From NCBI GenBank assembly GCA_000787465.1, contig JSYX01000343.1, positions 1-16,505 on the forward strand: DNA of 16,505 nucleotides, read 5' to 3'. Shown one piece after another: positions 1-8,941 of the stretch. Every line of letters begins with the position of its first letter. The first letter of the stretch is position 1. The notes beneath the pieces are model-generated. The model ran no database searches. It was not told where the DNA came from and worked only from the letters and a program-made list of their open reading frames with translations. This stretch comes from Thermomucor indicae-seudaticae (taxonomy: Eukaryota > Mucoromycota > Mucoromycetes > Mucorales > Lichtheimiaceae). The position numbers and the translations under genes were made by a program.

Positions 1-324
1 TCGCTCAGAAATCCGCCCTACAGATTCCACAAGTTACGGACTTGCAGCAGTATAGACCTCACGTCGTACAGAGTTTTTGGCAAAATCCGCCCTTTTTCAC
101 CGTAGCGGAAGTTCACCAAATCGACGATCGTTCACTTACTTTTTTGAGAATTTCTAACAAATTAGCGACTAGCGCCATTTTCAGCTTATTTTTTTCTGTG
201 AAAACAGCACATGAGTAAATTCCAATACAAGAGCATGAAGAACTTATGACTTACAAAGGAAAATACTGTTACACTACGCCCGCATCTCGCTATGGAGTCT
301 ACGGACAGGCCTTGATGCCGTGGG

Positions 325-477
325 ATCGATGCAATAAAAGTACAATGCGGATGCGTCTAGGAATGAATGTCGATATGGTACAATACAATGCTGATGCGGA
401 TGGAGGGGGATGCCGATGGGATAGAACATACAAATGCCGATGCCAATGAGGGATGATAGAATGCTAGATGACGATGA
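325..477. repeat. Degenerate GATG/GATGC-rich low-complexity patch
   Basis: Short words such as GATGC, GATGCG, GATGCCGATG and GATGATAG recur irregularly over about 150 bp, along with ACAATGC and AATGAATG. The units are too diverged to count as a clean tandem array. It looks like an old, decayed microsatellite. The reading frames across it (246-449 plus, 274-612 minus) are probably products of this composition and not genes. Confidence 0.45.
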
Positions 478-1929
478 AAAGATAAACACATGAAATAGGG
501 AAGGCGGGTGAGCCGAAATTCCTGAGTTTTTATAACTTTTCCCTTTCATTACTGGAAGGCGCACTGGTCGACTTCTCAACAACGGGCTTCGATCGTATGA
601 GTATCCCAGCAAAGATTCTTCTATGGCTTATAGAGTACCGTTTAAGATTGACGTGTACTTAGACGGCTCCTCAAATTGCCTGGCTGCGCTTGCTTTTCGT
701 TGGTTAAATATGTGCCTCTTGAATAAAGTCTTGATACGCGTCCTTCGATTCTTGTCAACTTTTCTTGCTTGACAGGTAACTAAAGAGAAGAAACCATATA
801 ACAGATCGTGATTAAAAGGCTGGAATTTCTGCACTGGCACATATTTACGAATGGGGGGGGTCAACGTATGTACCGTGGCAGCCGCGTTAAACGGCCCATT
901 GGACTACATCAAGAACACCCTGCTTTTTGCAAGTGTTTTCCAGTGATGTATTGATCATGGCCGTCCTTGTGAGGTCAGTAGCCTGAGCTTTAAAGTCTGT
1001 AAAGCTCATATGCCTTGTTACTTGAACAACTGCAGCCCCCTTCGTTGCTAGCTTTTGCAGCTGTTTTCTTTGGCCTTTTCCTTCGCAAGTCTTTCCCATT
1101 TGCTTTCTCGAACTTGATCTCTGCTTTTGTCTTTTGTTGTCGCATTAAGACAGTCGAATGTGGGGAAGTATTGTGGCCCTCCCGCATGCGTGAACAGCGT
1201 GTTAATATTTGGCAACGGATATGACCTGGTAACGGTGGATTTTTTCAAGGATATGCAGTCAACGGCTGCTGATTGATATTTTCCTGTGCTTCCGTCTTCG
1301 CTTCCTTTCGTCATACAAGTTTTCTTCCTTCACACAGACTTACTTCCTTCCATTCCTTTACGCTTCAGTATCCTCAGCATCGGCTGAAAGTTGTCGTTTT
1401 AATGTCACTGCGTAATCAATAAATAAAATATCACCATACATAGAAGAGACTTAAAGGGAGCTGAAAGTAACAAGGAGACGGAAGAGTTACGTGTTGTCTG
1501 GCTTACGTGGCCTCTGTAGCAGGTTCTTTTACTTTCCCGCAATGACCGACACAAGTTGCCATTACACGTAGCCTTTGTAGTATACTAACGCTTGACATGC
1601 AAGCATTCGACATAACTATCACCTTTCTAGTAACTGGTACGGAGAAAAACCTGGCACAACCAATCGATACACTGGTATTTTTCTATATAGCGACCGCTTT
1701 TCTTTGTTATCGAGGTTATCGTTATATCGCGCGGACAATGTCGATGATGAACTTAATAGCAAGTTCGCCTTTGCGATGTGCGAAATTAAAGGCTTATATG
1801 TTCAGCAAGTGTTCCATCGCTTTCCATTAAGAGAAGGAGCCCCGTGTAGCTACCCTGCGTCTCGGTCTCACTTTTCCACGGTCAACATGGTATATATTGC
1901 GGACATACTGCTGGCAGCTTCGGACTTCG

Positions 1930-1959
1930 TTCTGTCGCTTGTAGGACGAAGCGACAGAA
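1930..1959. repeat. Perfect hairpin with 11-bp arms and 8-nt loop
   Basis: The arms are TTCTGTCGCTT (1930-1940) and AAGCGACAGAA (1949-1959), and the loop is GTAGGACG. No gene is supported nearby. There is no U-run after it that would suggest a terminator, and terminators of that kind are not expected in a fungal nucleus. It could be part of an inverted repeat left by a mobile element or a structured RNA segment; the sequence alone does not decide. Confidence 0.6.
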
Positions 1960-3313
1960 TGCCGATGGCGCCCGCATCCATGCATGCTCGTTAGAAAGTT
2001 AACGCAATTGTCAGCATTCCCAATTTCATTTAGTATGTCTGGGGCTGCGGACACATACAGCTAAACATGCTATGTCAGACATTGGTCTGCCGTTGACAGC
2101 GACACGGCACACCATGGGAAGAAGTGTCCAAGGGCAGAGACGAATTATACCGCGGAAATGGCTCGTTTCTTTCACAGTGACTGCAGCGGCCGTTTCCTTT
2201 GAAGCCAGGTGTATTGTCAGTACCTAAGGTGCACTTTACAAAGAGAAACATTAACCTTCAACAGATATGTTTAATCCATTCCTTACCATGGCGCCACTAT
2301 GGAAGGTAAAAGACCTCCAAAGCTCAAAACGAAATTTTCCTCATGCGTGCGTATTCCGTAAGTTAAAAGGCAGAAAACATTCGTACGCAATTCATTAAGG
2401 GCGATTTCTGCGTAAGGGCACCAAACTCACCAACAGCATGTATAACTCCTTTTTATGACTGTGTTCCCAATGAATAAAAAACGTGGCCTACGTACCGACG
2501 AGTCGTCTCTCTTCCAGTCACTGATTGGACAAAGATGCCAAACAATAGCAACTTCCTTTTTATTGCGCACTTTGACCAGAGTGATGCATACCTTTCAATG
2601 ACGACTAATAACTTCAGCAAAATATCCTACGCATAGACAGCAGTCAACGACTTTCGCAAATCGTATCATCAATTGTTATGGAGCTCGTCGTAGAATATCC
2701 GCAAAACCCCACGTCAGTATGTCGGAGATCAAGGATATGCAATCGATAGTATGGAAAATCATCTTCTATATGTATCCAACAGGAACCTTGGACAAATGCT
2801 GCCCTTGTTTGACCAGGAACATAAAGTAGCGTCCAATTCGTACCTGGAACTGTTAATAACCGCCAGCCGTCCTAGCAAGCATCGGGTACAGCGGGACACG
2901 TATATTTAAGCATTCCAGGCGTTGTTCCTAGTCAAGCACCAGAATCCCAGAGGTATCAGCTCGGCTAATCTGTCATTCACGCTGCAGCTCTTCTTGTAAG
3001 TTTAGGTGGGCATAAAAGTGCTCCTGCACATCTCCCTCGCTACTTTGACTTCCTGATGTACACCGGTTTTCATATCGATCATGCTGATGTTTATACGCAA
3101 TTTGGTCTCGAATAGTCGTAAGAAAATGCTGTACTTATGTGGTTGCTCGGAATGGACGTAGTCATCGAACTCCAGTATGAGCTTGAAGCAATGAATGGTC
3201 TCTTGCTTGGCAAGGAAACCACCCAGTCACGGAATGACACTCCGAAAGCTATGCGCCCGCGTTAAGCCGCGTAATCGGTGCCTTGTTACGTTCTTACCTT
3301 ATTACGCAAAACC

Positions 3314-3964
3314 ATGGAATGCTTGTTTGGGATAACTGGCAAAGACTTTACGCTGCTTGCCGCTGACACGACAGCCGCACGAAGCATTGTCGTCATGAAA
3401 GGCACTGAGGATAAAACGCGCACACTAAACGACCACACCGTCATGGTCTTCTCCGGCGAACCTGGCGACACCGTCAATTTTGCAGAATTTATTCAACGCA
3501 ACATTAAGCTCTACAGAATTCGAGATGGCATCGACCTCAGTCCAAAAGCAACAGCCACTTTTACTCGTCGAGAACTAGCTGAGTCGCTCCGAAGTCGGGT
3601 AAATGTCTCTTTAACCTTTCGATGGATGAGTAACATCCGTTACTGACTTAAACGAACTGCTCAGCATCCATATGCTGTCAATATGTTGATTGGCGGCTTT
3701 GACGTAAAGACCAACAAGCCAGAGCTGTTCTGGATAGACTACCTGGGGGCTATGGCGTCTTTGCCGTACGGCGCGCAAGGTTACGGCGCATATTTCTGCA
3801 CATCTCTAATGGACCGCTATCATCACCCGGATATGGATCTCGAGGAAGGCAAAGAATTACTCCGGAAATGTATCCAAGAACTCAAAGTTCGTTTCATTGT
3901 GAACCTGCCAAAATTCATAGTCAAGGCGGTGACGAAGGATGGTATTCAGGACATTGAGCTGTAA
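3314..3964 (+). CDS. PRE1: 20S proteasome subunit beta-4 (two exons)
   Basis: Exons 3314-3598 and 3665-3964 are joined across a 66-nt phase-0 intron (GTAAAT donor, CTGAC branch site at 3643-3647, CTCAG acceptor), giving 194 aa. The N-terminus MECLFGITGKDFTLLAAD and the later LIGGFDVKTNKPELFWID and GAQGYGAYF segments are typical of the beta-4 subunit (yeast Pre1, human PSMB2, about 200 aa). Beta-4 is one of the non-catalytic beta subunits of the 20S core and has no cleaved propeptide with a Thr1 nucleophile. That fits a protein starting directly at the first strand. The start context is ACCATGG. The gene is convergent with the AIM18-like gene, the two stops lying 114 bp apart. Family assignment is firm; exact subunit identity is very likely from the N-terminal motif. 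Confidence 0.95.
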
Positions 3965-4078
3965 AAAAAGCGATGTGGCATTAAACGGGATATTATCGTT
4001 GATATACCGGCACGAATACGATGATCCAAATCTTCAAATCCGACATTAACTTTGTACTGTATACTATAACTGGGTTGT

Positions 4079-5295
4079 CTAATTCGCAGTGTTCAAAAGT
4101 TTCTCAAAGCCATCTGCAATGTTTTGTCTCGCCTACAATTGAAGGACACGTAAACATTAGTAACCGACCTAAGAAAAAAAGCCGGACAGGTTGGCGTGAT
4201 CGAGACATACTAGCTCACTCGCCGGTGCTTTTGGATTCAGATAGCCCATGATGAAATTTGTTGCAAGCCAGGAGTTCTTTACGATACCCATCGACTTCCC
4301 CTACATCCAGATACGAACATTTAGTTCGTGTTCATAAGATGAATGATACAGTCTTACCTCAAATTCTATCTTTAACCCACCGTCGCGCGTCTTCGTGAAT
4401 ACGAATTCTGTATCTTTCTTAACTTTTGCAGCAGGAAAATTGCTTTTAAATTCTTGGATGGCCTTCATAATCTCACGTTCCTCCTCTTCGCTCATATGTT
4501 CGGATTGGTCGCGCATGCGTTGCAATAAAAAGCGAGTAAAACCGTCGCGCAGATGCTGTGTGTTAGTAGCACGCACCGGGACTTGGATTGAGAGGTGAAT
4601 CACAAGTGGATTGAAATATTCCATTGTCCCATCAGTATTTACCTATGCGAATGCTCACATCCACAGGTTGATTAAGGAGTGACATAGCCAAGTCTTCGCG
4701 CTCAAGAAACGCTGACTTATCGAAACGCTACGGGTAATGTGAGTGAAACTCTTATGAGAAGAGGTCTGTCGATGACCGCAATTTACCTCCCATCCTTCCA
4801 GTGTTTTCAAGTTATTAATGTCTTGGCTACGCATGTACAATCCCAATACGTAGACGTTGATATTGAGAAAGCTGACTTGCCGTACTCCAAGACCAATTAG
4901 GCGTTTCCATTCCGAGTCTGTCTTCAGATAAATGGGAAACGCAAGTTTCGTGTTCGGTTCTAGAAGAAGGCGGTTGGGCGACAGGAAGGGATTTGCAATA
5001 TGAGACGGTTCTATTTTACCTTCGACAGTTCCGGCATATGAGGATGCTTCTGCATATACAGGAGATGTGTTATGCCATAATAAATAGCCAGTGGTAGCCA
5101 CGAACCCGGCGGTCGTTGTCCATAAGCCTGTATAAGACCTTGGCTGAATCGTCTGCTTTCGTGAGCAACCTATTCCACACCCAAGCAATGGCCAAAGTGT
5201 ACCTTGACAGGGGCAGCCGTTGAGAAGCGAGAGACCACTGTTTGACGGGTAGCCACTCGCAATGCCCTTGTCCAAAGGTAATGACCGCGATGCAT
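4079..5295 (-). CDS. AIM18: AIM18/AIM46-like mitochondrial chalcone-isomerase-fold protein (six exons)
   Basis: Minus-strand exons: 5295-5203, 5152 (or 5143)-4787, 4727-4643, 4581-4358, 4300-4211 and 4132-4079, about 300-303 aa. The first 31 residues (MHRGHYLWTRALRVATRQ...) form an Arg-rich presequence for mitochondrial import. A hydrophobic segment (TTTAGFVATTGYLLW) follows. The domain then runs through FPIYLKTDSEWKRLIGLGVR, RFDKSAFLEREDLAMSLL, the diagnostic PVRATNTQHLRDGF and NSWLATNFIMGYLNP, ending ARQNIADGFEKLLNTAN. This matches the chalcone-isomerase-like family of AIM18/AIM46, whose biochemical role is poorly defined. The last intron has a GTATGT donor and a TTACTAAT branch site. The first intron is the least certain (GTACAC donor, two possible acceptors). 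A longer frame beginning near 5314 starts with TTG, so I chose the ATG at 5295. Confidence 0.88.
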
Positions 5296-5400
5296 AATCG
5301 GATTTAGACTGCAAAGAAATAAAAGCGTCGGGAACTGTGCTTCAAAAAATTGAACGCAGGAGACCAGGGAGTGAGGGAGGTATGGTACTTGGGCTTCGCC
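5296..5400. promoter_or_regulatory. Shared divergent promoter of AIM18-like and COA1
   Basis: Only about 105 bp separate the start codons of two divergent genes for mitochondrial proteins, so both promoters must lie here or within the genes. I see no TATA box. The region is purine-rich on the plus strand in its right half. Shared control is inference from spacing and common destination. Confidence 0.5.
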
Positions 5401-6004
5401 ATGCTTCGAGCACGCTTTCCATTCGTTCGGTCTTTGCTTCCTGCAATAACGCGCCGTTTCTATGCACACAAGACAAACATTGTGAAACGAGAGCTTCCAC
5501 AGACTTCAACACGGAATCGGAAACCGTGGTTAATTGGCGGGGCAATCGTGGGGTGTGCCGTGTGGGGCGTAGGTCTGGCGGCGGCTTTAAACTATCAACG
5601 ATTATCCAGCAGCGTCGTCTCGGGTACTCTGTTTATGGTGCGGTATGACCCAGACGTGATTGAGCTTCTCGGAGACAAGATCGATTATGCGGACAAGTGG
5701 CCCTGGATTACCGGTACTGTGAATCACCTCAAAGGCAAAGTAGCGATCGCTTTTGACGTCATTGGCGCAAAAGGTCAGAGTCTATAATAGGTTCCTATAC
5801 GCTAACAGTTTATTGATCTGGAAGATCCCTTTATTGCACTTAGGCGAACGGGGTCGGGTACGGTTTTCATCGATACGTCGTGGACACGAATGGCATACAG
5901 TTGAATTTACAGTGACCCGCGAAAGTGACGGGGCAACCGTGCAAGTGGGCCATCATGAACTCACGGAGACTGGAGCTCCTGCCATAGCGGCTTTCGCGTC
6001 ATAG
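5401..6004 (+). CDS. COA1: Cytochrome c oxidase assembly factor COA1-like protein (two exons)
   Basis: Exons 5401-5773 and 5844-6004 are joined by a 70-nt phase-1 intron (GTCAGA donor, CACTTAG acceptor), giving 177 aa. Residues 1-21 (MLRARFPFVRSLLPAITRRF) form a basic amphipathic presequence. Residues 43-64 (WLIGGAIVGCAVWGVGLAAA) are a single inner-membrane span. The soluble part has the COA1/Tim21-type pattern: PDVIELLGDKIDYADKWPW, then a GTVNHLKGKVAIAFDVIG strand pair, GAKGERGRVRF across the splice junction, and a C-terminal W-x-x-V-x-F strand. COA1 acts early in cytochrome oxidase assembly, around newly made Cox1, in the inner membrane. An upstream in-frame ATG exists at 5350, but it would place the presequence internally, so 5401 is preferred. 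It is head to head with the AIM18-like gene. Confidence 0.85.
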
Positions 6005-6344
6005 ATCATCATCTTTTTCTCTCCCTCATTAAACGCTTCACGAGTGGCTACAAGTAGCTTAAAATTTTCTCCAAAAGCTACTCATTACGTCTGTTACTGC
6101 AGATAAAAGTTCGTTTTCCTGTTGAAGGTAATGCAGTATCAAAGGAACAGTCGCAGTCAACGACGACCATAAATGGACGGTAATCGAGCTGGCTCCTTAT
6201 CCTAGTCAACAGCTTCAATCGCCTTTTGAGTTAATACCATTGACGAAATCACATGTAATGTTCGTTAGATATTGCGCTCAACGCTCCTTTATGTTTGAAG
6301 TCGACAGTACTTTGTATCTCGCTGTATTTGTTTAAGACATACGG
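6005..6344. other. Intergenic stretch downstream of COA1
   Basis: This is the 3' flank of COA1 and of the convergent minus-strand KDZ-like gene. I see no coding signal or RNA gene in it. The plus-strand frame starting at 6295 is the shadow of the last minus-strand exon. Confidence 0.5.
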
Positions 6345-6930
6345 TTATTCATCGTCACTAAAGTCTACGGTGTCTTCCAAGATCAAAAGGTATTCTTCAG
6401 TGTCGTCTGGGTTAGCCGACCTGCTAGCGGCAATGATAGGCCGCAGGTCACCCAGGACTCGGCTTTTGACACTATGTGGAGCTTCTGGAGAAGCTTCCGC
6501 AGGAGCACCACTTTCCCAGACATAACCGCAGTACTGGGGTCTTGGTGCTCCTCGGCCTTCCTTGCTGCTGTTTCAAGTAGATTGATGCGGTACGTAAAAT
6601 ATTGCTCCACCCGAGCTGCTTCAGACTGAAGCCGCAACGTCTATATATTAGCTATTTCTAATGAGTTTCATGCACTCAACACTCATACCTCTAGAAACTT
6701 CAACTCTTCTTCGGCTCGGCAATACTTGAGGTATTGGTCTATTCCGGCCGCATTGCTGTTAAGGCTTTCCAAGCCATGAGACTGCCAAAATCCGCTGGCT
6801 GGATCCATTATGTTGCGAAACGGAACGTCCGGGTTGAGCAAGCCACGGTCTCCGCAGTCCTCGATGATCGTGTTAATTTTGGCCTTGCATTTTGTTAATG
6901 CAATTACGACCCGTTGCGTTAACTTGTACC
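6345..6930 (-). CDS. C-terminal part of a KDZ-type transposase-like protein (fragment, three exons)
   Basis: Three minus-strand segments splice in frame: 6930-6689, 6640-6535 and 6493-6345, about 164 aa with no start of its own. The first opens with GYKLTQRVVIALTKCKAKIN, continues through a GLLNPDVPF motif and ends in a helix, YLKYCRAEEELKFLE. The second is helical (EAARVEQYFTYRINLLETAA). The third is Pro/Ala-rich and ends in an acidic tail (EEYLLILEDTVDFSDDE). The arrangement 'GYKL-x-I-x-AL-x-x-R/C-KA-I-x-x, LNP, RAEEE-x-x-x-L' recalls the C-terminus of fungal Kyakuja-Dileera-Zisupton (KDZ) transposases. I recognise this by pattern only. The intron at 6641-6688 (GTATGA...TATATAG) is good; the one at 6494-6534 (41 nt, GTACTG) is weaker. 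The catalytic core is not visible upstream, so this is a remnant or an independent gene using that fold. Confidence 0.45.
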
Positions 6931-7221
6931 CTGCGGTCAATCAGTGTTAGAAGCCGTAGCAGTTGGCAGTAGAACTTCTTATTACCATTATGTTTGCGCC
7001 GCGAACCGTAAAAACTGTTGCTACCATATACAGGACATCCGAGAACCCGGGTAATGACATATGCAACATTAGATTAGGTAATCAGATGAACTATGGAAGC
7101 CGCTCATGAGTTGCCGCTGCCATCATAACAATATCAACATATATATATAATAATCACCAAGCCTAATATACCTGAGCAATGGCAGACCGGATCAAATTCA
7201 CCGGAGTGACGGGGCACAGTG
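6931..7221. other. Gap between KDZ-like fragment and HMG-like gene
   Basis: A possible further minus-strand exon ends at a GTAATA donor just upstream of the CCGCAG acceptor at 6931. It would encode a stretch ending YGSRRKHN and join in phase to GYKLTQ, but its frame is closed by a TAA a short way upstream. A short (TA)n run lies at 7138-7149. Nothing else is seen. Confidence 0.3.
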
Positions 7222-7661
7222 TCAAGCACTATATACTCCACGTCTGCTGCCAGGTTCAGCAGCACTGGAGGCTCGCGCGACTGCCTTCTGTTTCCATGCG
7301 GCGCGCACTTCTTCTGGCATGGCGTCCCATTCCCTGGAAGCGTCTTCCAGGACCGTTGAGTCTAATTTGCCTACAAAGTCGCGTTAGTTAATGTTGACTT
7401 CAGACGCATCGTGCTGACATACTCTTTGATTTGGAGTCAACAACCAAACTCCAGACGGCAGTTTTCTTGGTCACTGGTTTGAGGCGATGATCAGCTGGTG
7501 TTCCCAGGAGAGCATGCTCCACTATGCTTGGAGGTCTACCAGATGCAGCTGCCATCGAATGCACAAGGTTTTGTATACGTTTGCGTTTCGGCCGCAAATT
7601 CCGCACGCTGCTCTGGGGTGAAGAGCTGCAAAGCTTTTTGTTGTTCAGGAGTGTCGGACAT
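7222..7661 (-). CDS. Small HMG-box-like protein (three exons, 114 aa)
   Basis: Minus-strand exons 7661-7579, 7535-7423 and 7370-7222 give 114 aa, from an ATG with A at -3. The second intron (7371-7422, 52 nt) is very convincing: GTATGT donor, TTAACTAAC branch site, TTTGTAG acceptor. The first (43 nt, GTATAC) is weaker. Residues about 46-93 read like a shortened HMG box: KPVTKKTAVWSLVVDSK, then SREWDAMPEEVRAAWKQKA, where the second part matches the 'W-x-x-M/L-x-x-E-E-x-x-x-W-x-x-x-A' end of helix 2 and helix 3. The first helix is short by roughly ten residues. If it is an HMG protein it would bind DNA, but that function is not shown. It lies 224 bp from the divergent KDEL receptor gene and on the same strand as the KDZ-like segment. 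Confidence 0.45.
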
Positions 7662-7885
7662 TCTAAAAGCGCTTTTGTAAGCAGTAACAGAAACGCGAAA
7701 GCAGTGTCTTTGCTGTCTGGGTGACGGTTTTGCAGAATGGCCTGTGAAACCTGGCCAGAAAAGTGGTCCTGATTGCGTCGATCGCATAGATTAAACAAAC
7801 TCCGGTTTGGCCATTCAGATTGAATTTCGTTGCAAGTTGCCGACGAAACTGCCGTGGCACAACTTGTTCACTATTAATTACTGCA

Positions 7886-8718
7886 ATGAACATCTTTCGG
7901 CTGGTAGCAGATTTGATGCACCTGGCATCTATCTTTATACTTCTGCTCAAGATTAAAAAGACGCGTTCATGCGTCGGTAAGTCCGTCCGAATGGTCAATG
8001 CGTTCCTGCATGTCCCGCTCCCCTGACTAGGAAGGACAATAGGCATATCGTTCAAGACGCAATTGCTCTACTCTCTTGTGTTCTTAACGCGCTATTTGGA
8101 CCTGTTTTTCCGGTTTATTTCCGTTTACAATACCTGCATGAAGATCTTTTTCATTGCATCGTCCCTGTATATCTTATACCTCATGAAGATCAAGTTTAAG
8201 GCAACCTATGACGCAAACCTCGACACTTTCCGGATCGAATATCTGTTGGGTGCCGCAGCCATTCTAGCTATTGCGTTCCCCTATGACTACTCTGTTTTGG
8301 AGGTAAGCGAAAGGAAAGAAAAAAGATATGACGTAGGTAGGCTGGTTGGCTCAAATTGCGTGGCTAGGTCCTTTGGGCGTTCTCTATCTGGCTAGAATCA
8401 GTCGCAATTTTGCCTCAGCTATTCATGCTGCAAAGGACAGGTGAAGCCGAGACAATCACTACGCATTATCTCTTTGCTCTGGGCGCGTACCGGGGACTCT
8501 ACTTGTTTAATTGGGTTTATCGATACATTACTGAAGGCCACACGGATTGGATCGCATGGGTCGCTGGTTTGCTGCAAACTGGTCTTTACAGTGACTTCTT
8601 CTATATTTACTACACAAAGTAAGTCATCATTGCAAGCAAGAAAGAAAAAAATGAAGACGTTTGCTTACGAATGAATGACAGAGTACTCAAAGGGCGGAAA
8701 TTCGAACTACCAAAGTAA
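7886..8718 (+). CDS. ERD2: ER lumen protein-retaining receptor (KDEL/HDEL receptor), four exons
   Basis: Exons 7886-7976, 8043-8302, 8368-8618 and 8682-8718 (introns of 66, 65 and 63 nt; donors GTAAGT, GTAAGC, GTAAGT) encode 212 aa, the same length as animal KDEL receptors. The family signature is plain throughout: [94 protein letters not shown] and the tail [12 protein letters not shown]. The protein is a seven-helix receptor cycling between Golgi and ER that retrieves soluble ER proteins carrying a C-terminal K/HDEL signal. The Lys-rich tail fits its return to the ER in COPI vesicles. All three introns are needed to restore conserved blocks, which makes the model firm. The last exon codes for only 12 residues. 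Confidence 0.95.
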
Positions 8719-8867
8719 GGTTCTTCCTGTTTTTCGTAATTCACGTGAATAGCATCGACTCAATGCCGCGGAATACCGTAGAATGGTTTAATGATCTCAT
8801 GGTGAAAAGAAGACAAATGATGTGTATAAAAGAACCTGTTTCAACCATCTTTGTTTCTGATACTTGA

Positions 8868-8873
8868 AATAAA
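8868..8873 (+). promoter_or_regulatory. AATAAA polyadenylation-type signal after ERD2
   Basis: An AATAAA hexamer lies 150 bp after the ERD2 stop and about 70 bp before the PKA-R start codon. Its position suits a poly(A) signal for ERD2 and shows how compact the intergenic space is. Fungal poly(A) signals are loose, so use is not certain. Confidence 0.4.
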
Positions 8874-8941
8874 AAGGGAGGATCGGAAAAACGATATCAC
8901 AATTCTTTCCGTACCTGTGAGTTTTTCTCTAAGTGATCGAC

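Larger units (their letters stand above)
1..3313. other. Long stretch without a supported gene
   Basis: No reading frame here gives a recognisable protein, and I could not build a convincing splice chain. On the minus strand, 628-1314 holds several open stretches, one of them basic and Lys-rich (around 1048-1187), but they overlap in three frames and none is clearly coding. On the plus strand, 2969-3265 stays in one frame apart from two close stops (see findings). No tRNA-like B box was seen. This may be intergenic DNA, decayed transposon sequence, or a gene too diverged for me to recognise. It contrasts sharply with the tight packing from 3314 onwards. Confidence 0.5.

Noticed and set aside
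246..612. Overlapping short frames on both strands near the left end
   Set aside because: They run over the GATGC-rich low-complexity patch and look like by-products of composition.
1597..2054. Three overlapping short frames (1597-1830, 1704-1994, 1827-2054)
   Set aside because: They overlap in different frames or strands, one starts with GTG, and none resembles a protein family.
4021..4251. A 76-aa plus-strand frame after the proteasome gene
   Set aside because: It is opposite the last two exons of the AIM18-like gene, which are firmly placed by their splice sites and domain match.
4655..5314. A 219-aa minus-strand frame beginning MQSKSDYASRS in the AIM18-like gene
   Set aside because: It starts with TTG, which is not a fungal start codon. 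The ATG at 5295 in another frame gives a proper mitochondrial presequence and splices into the domain.
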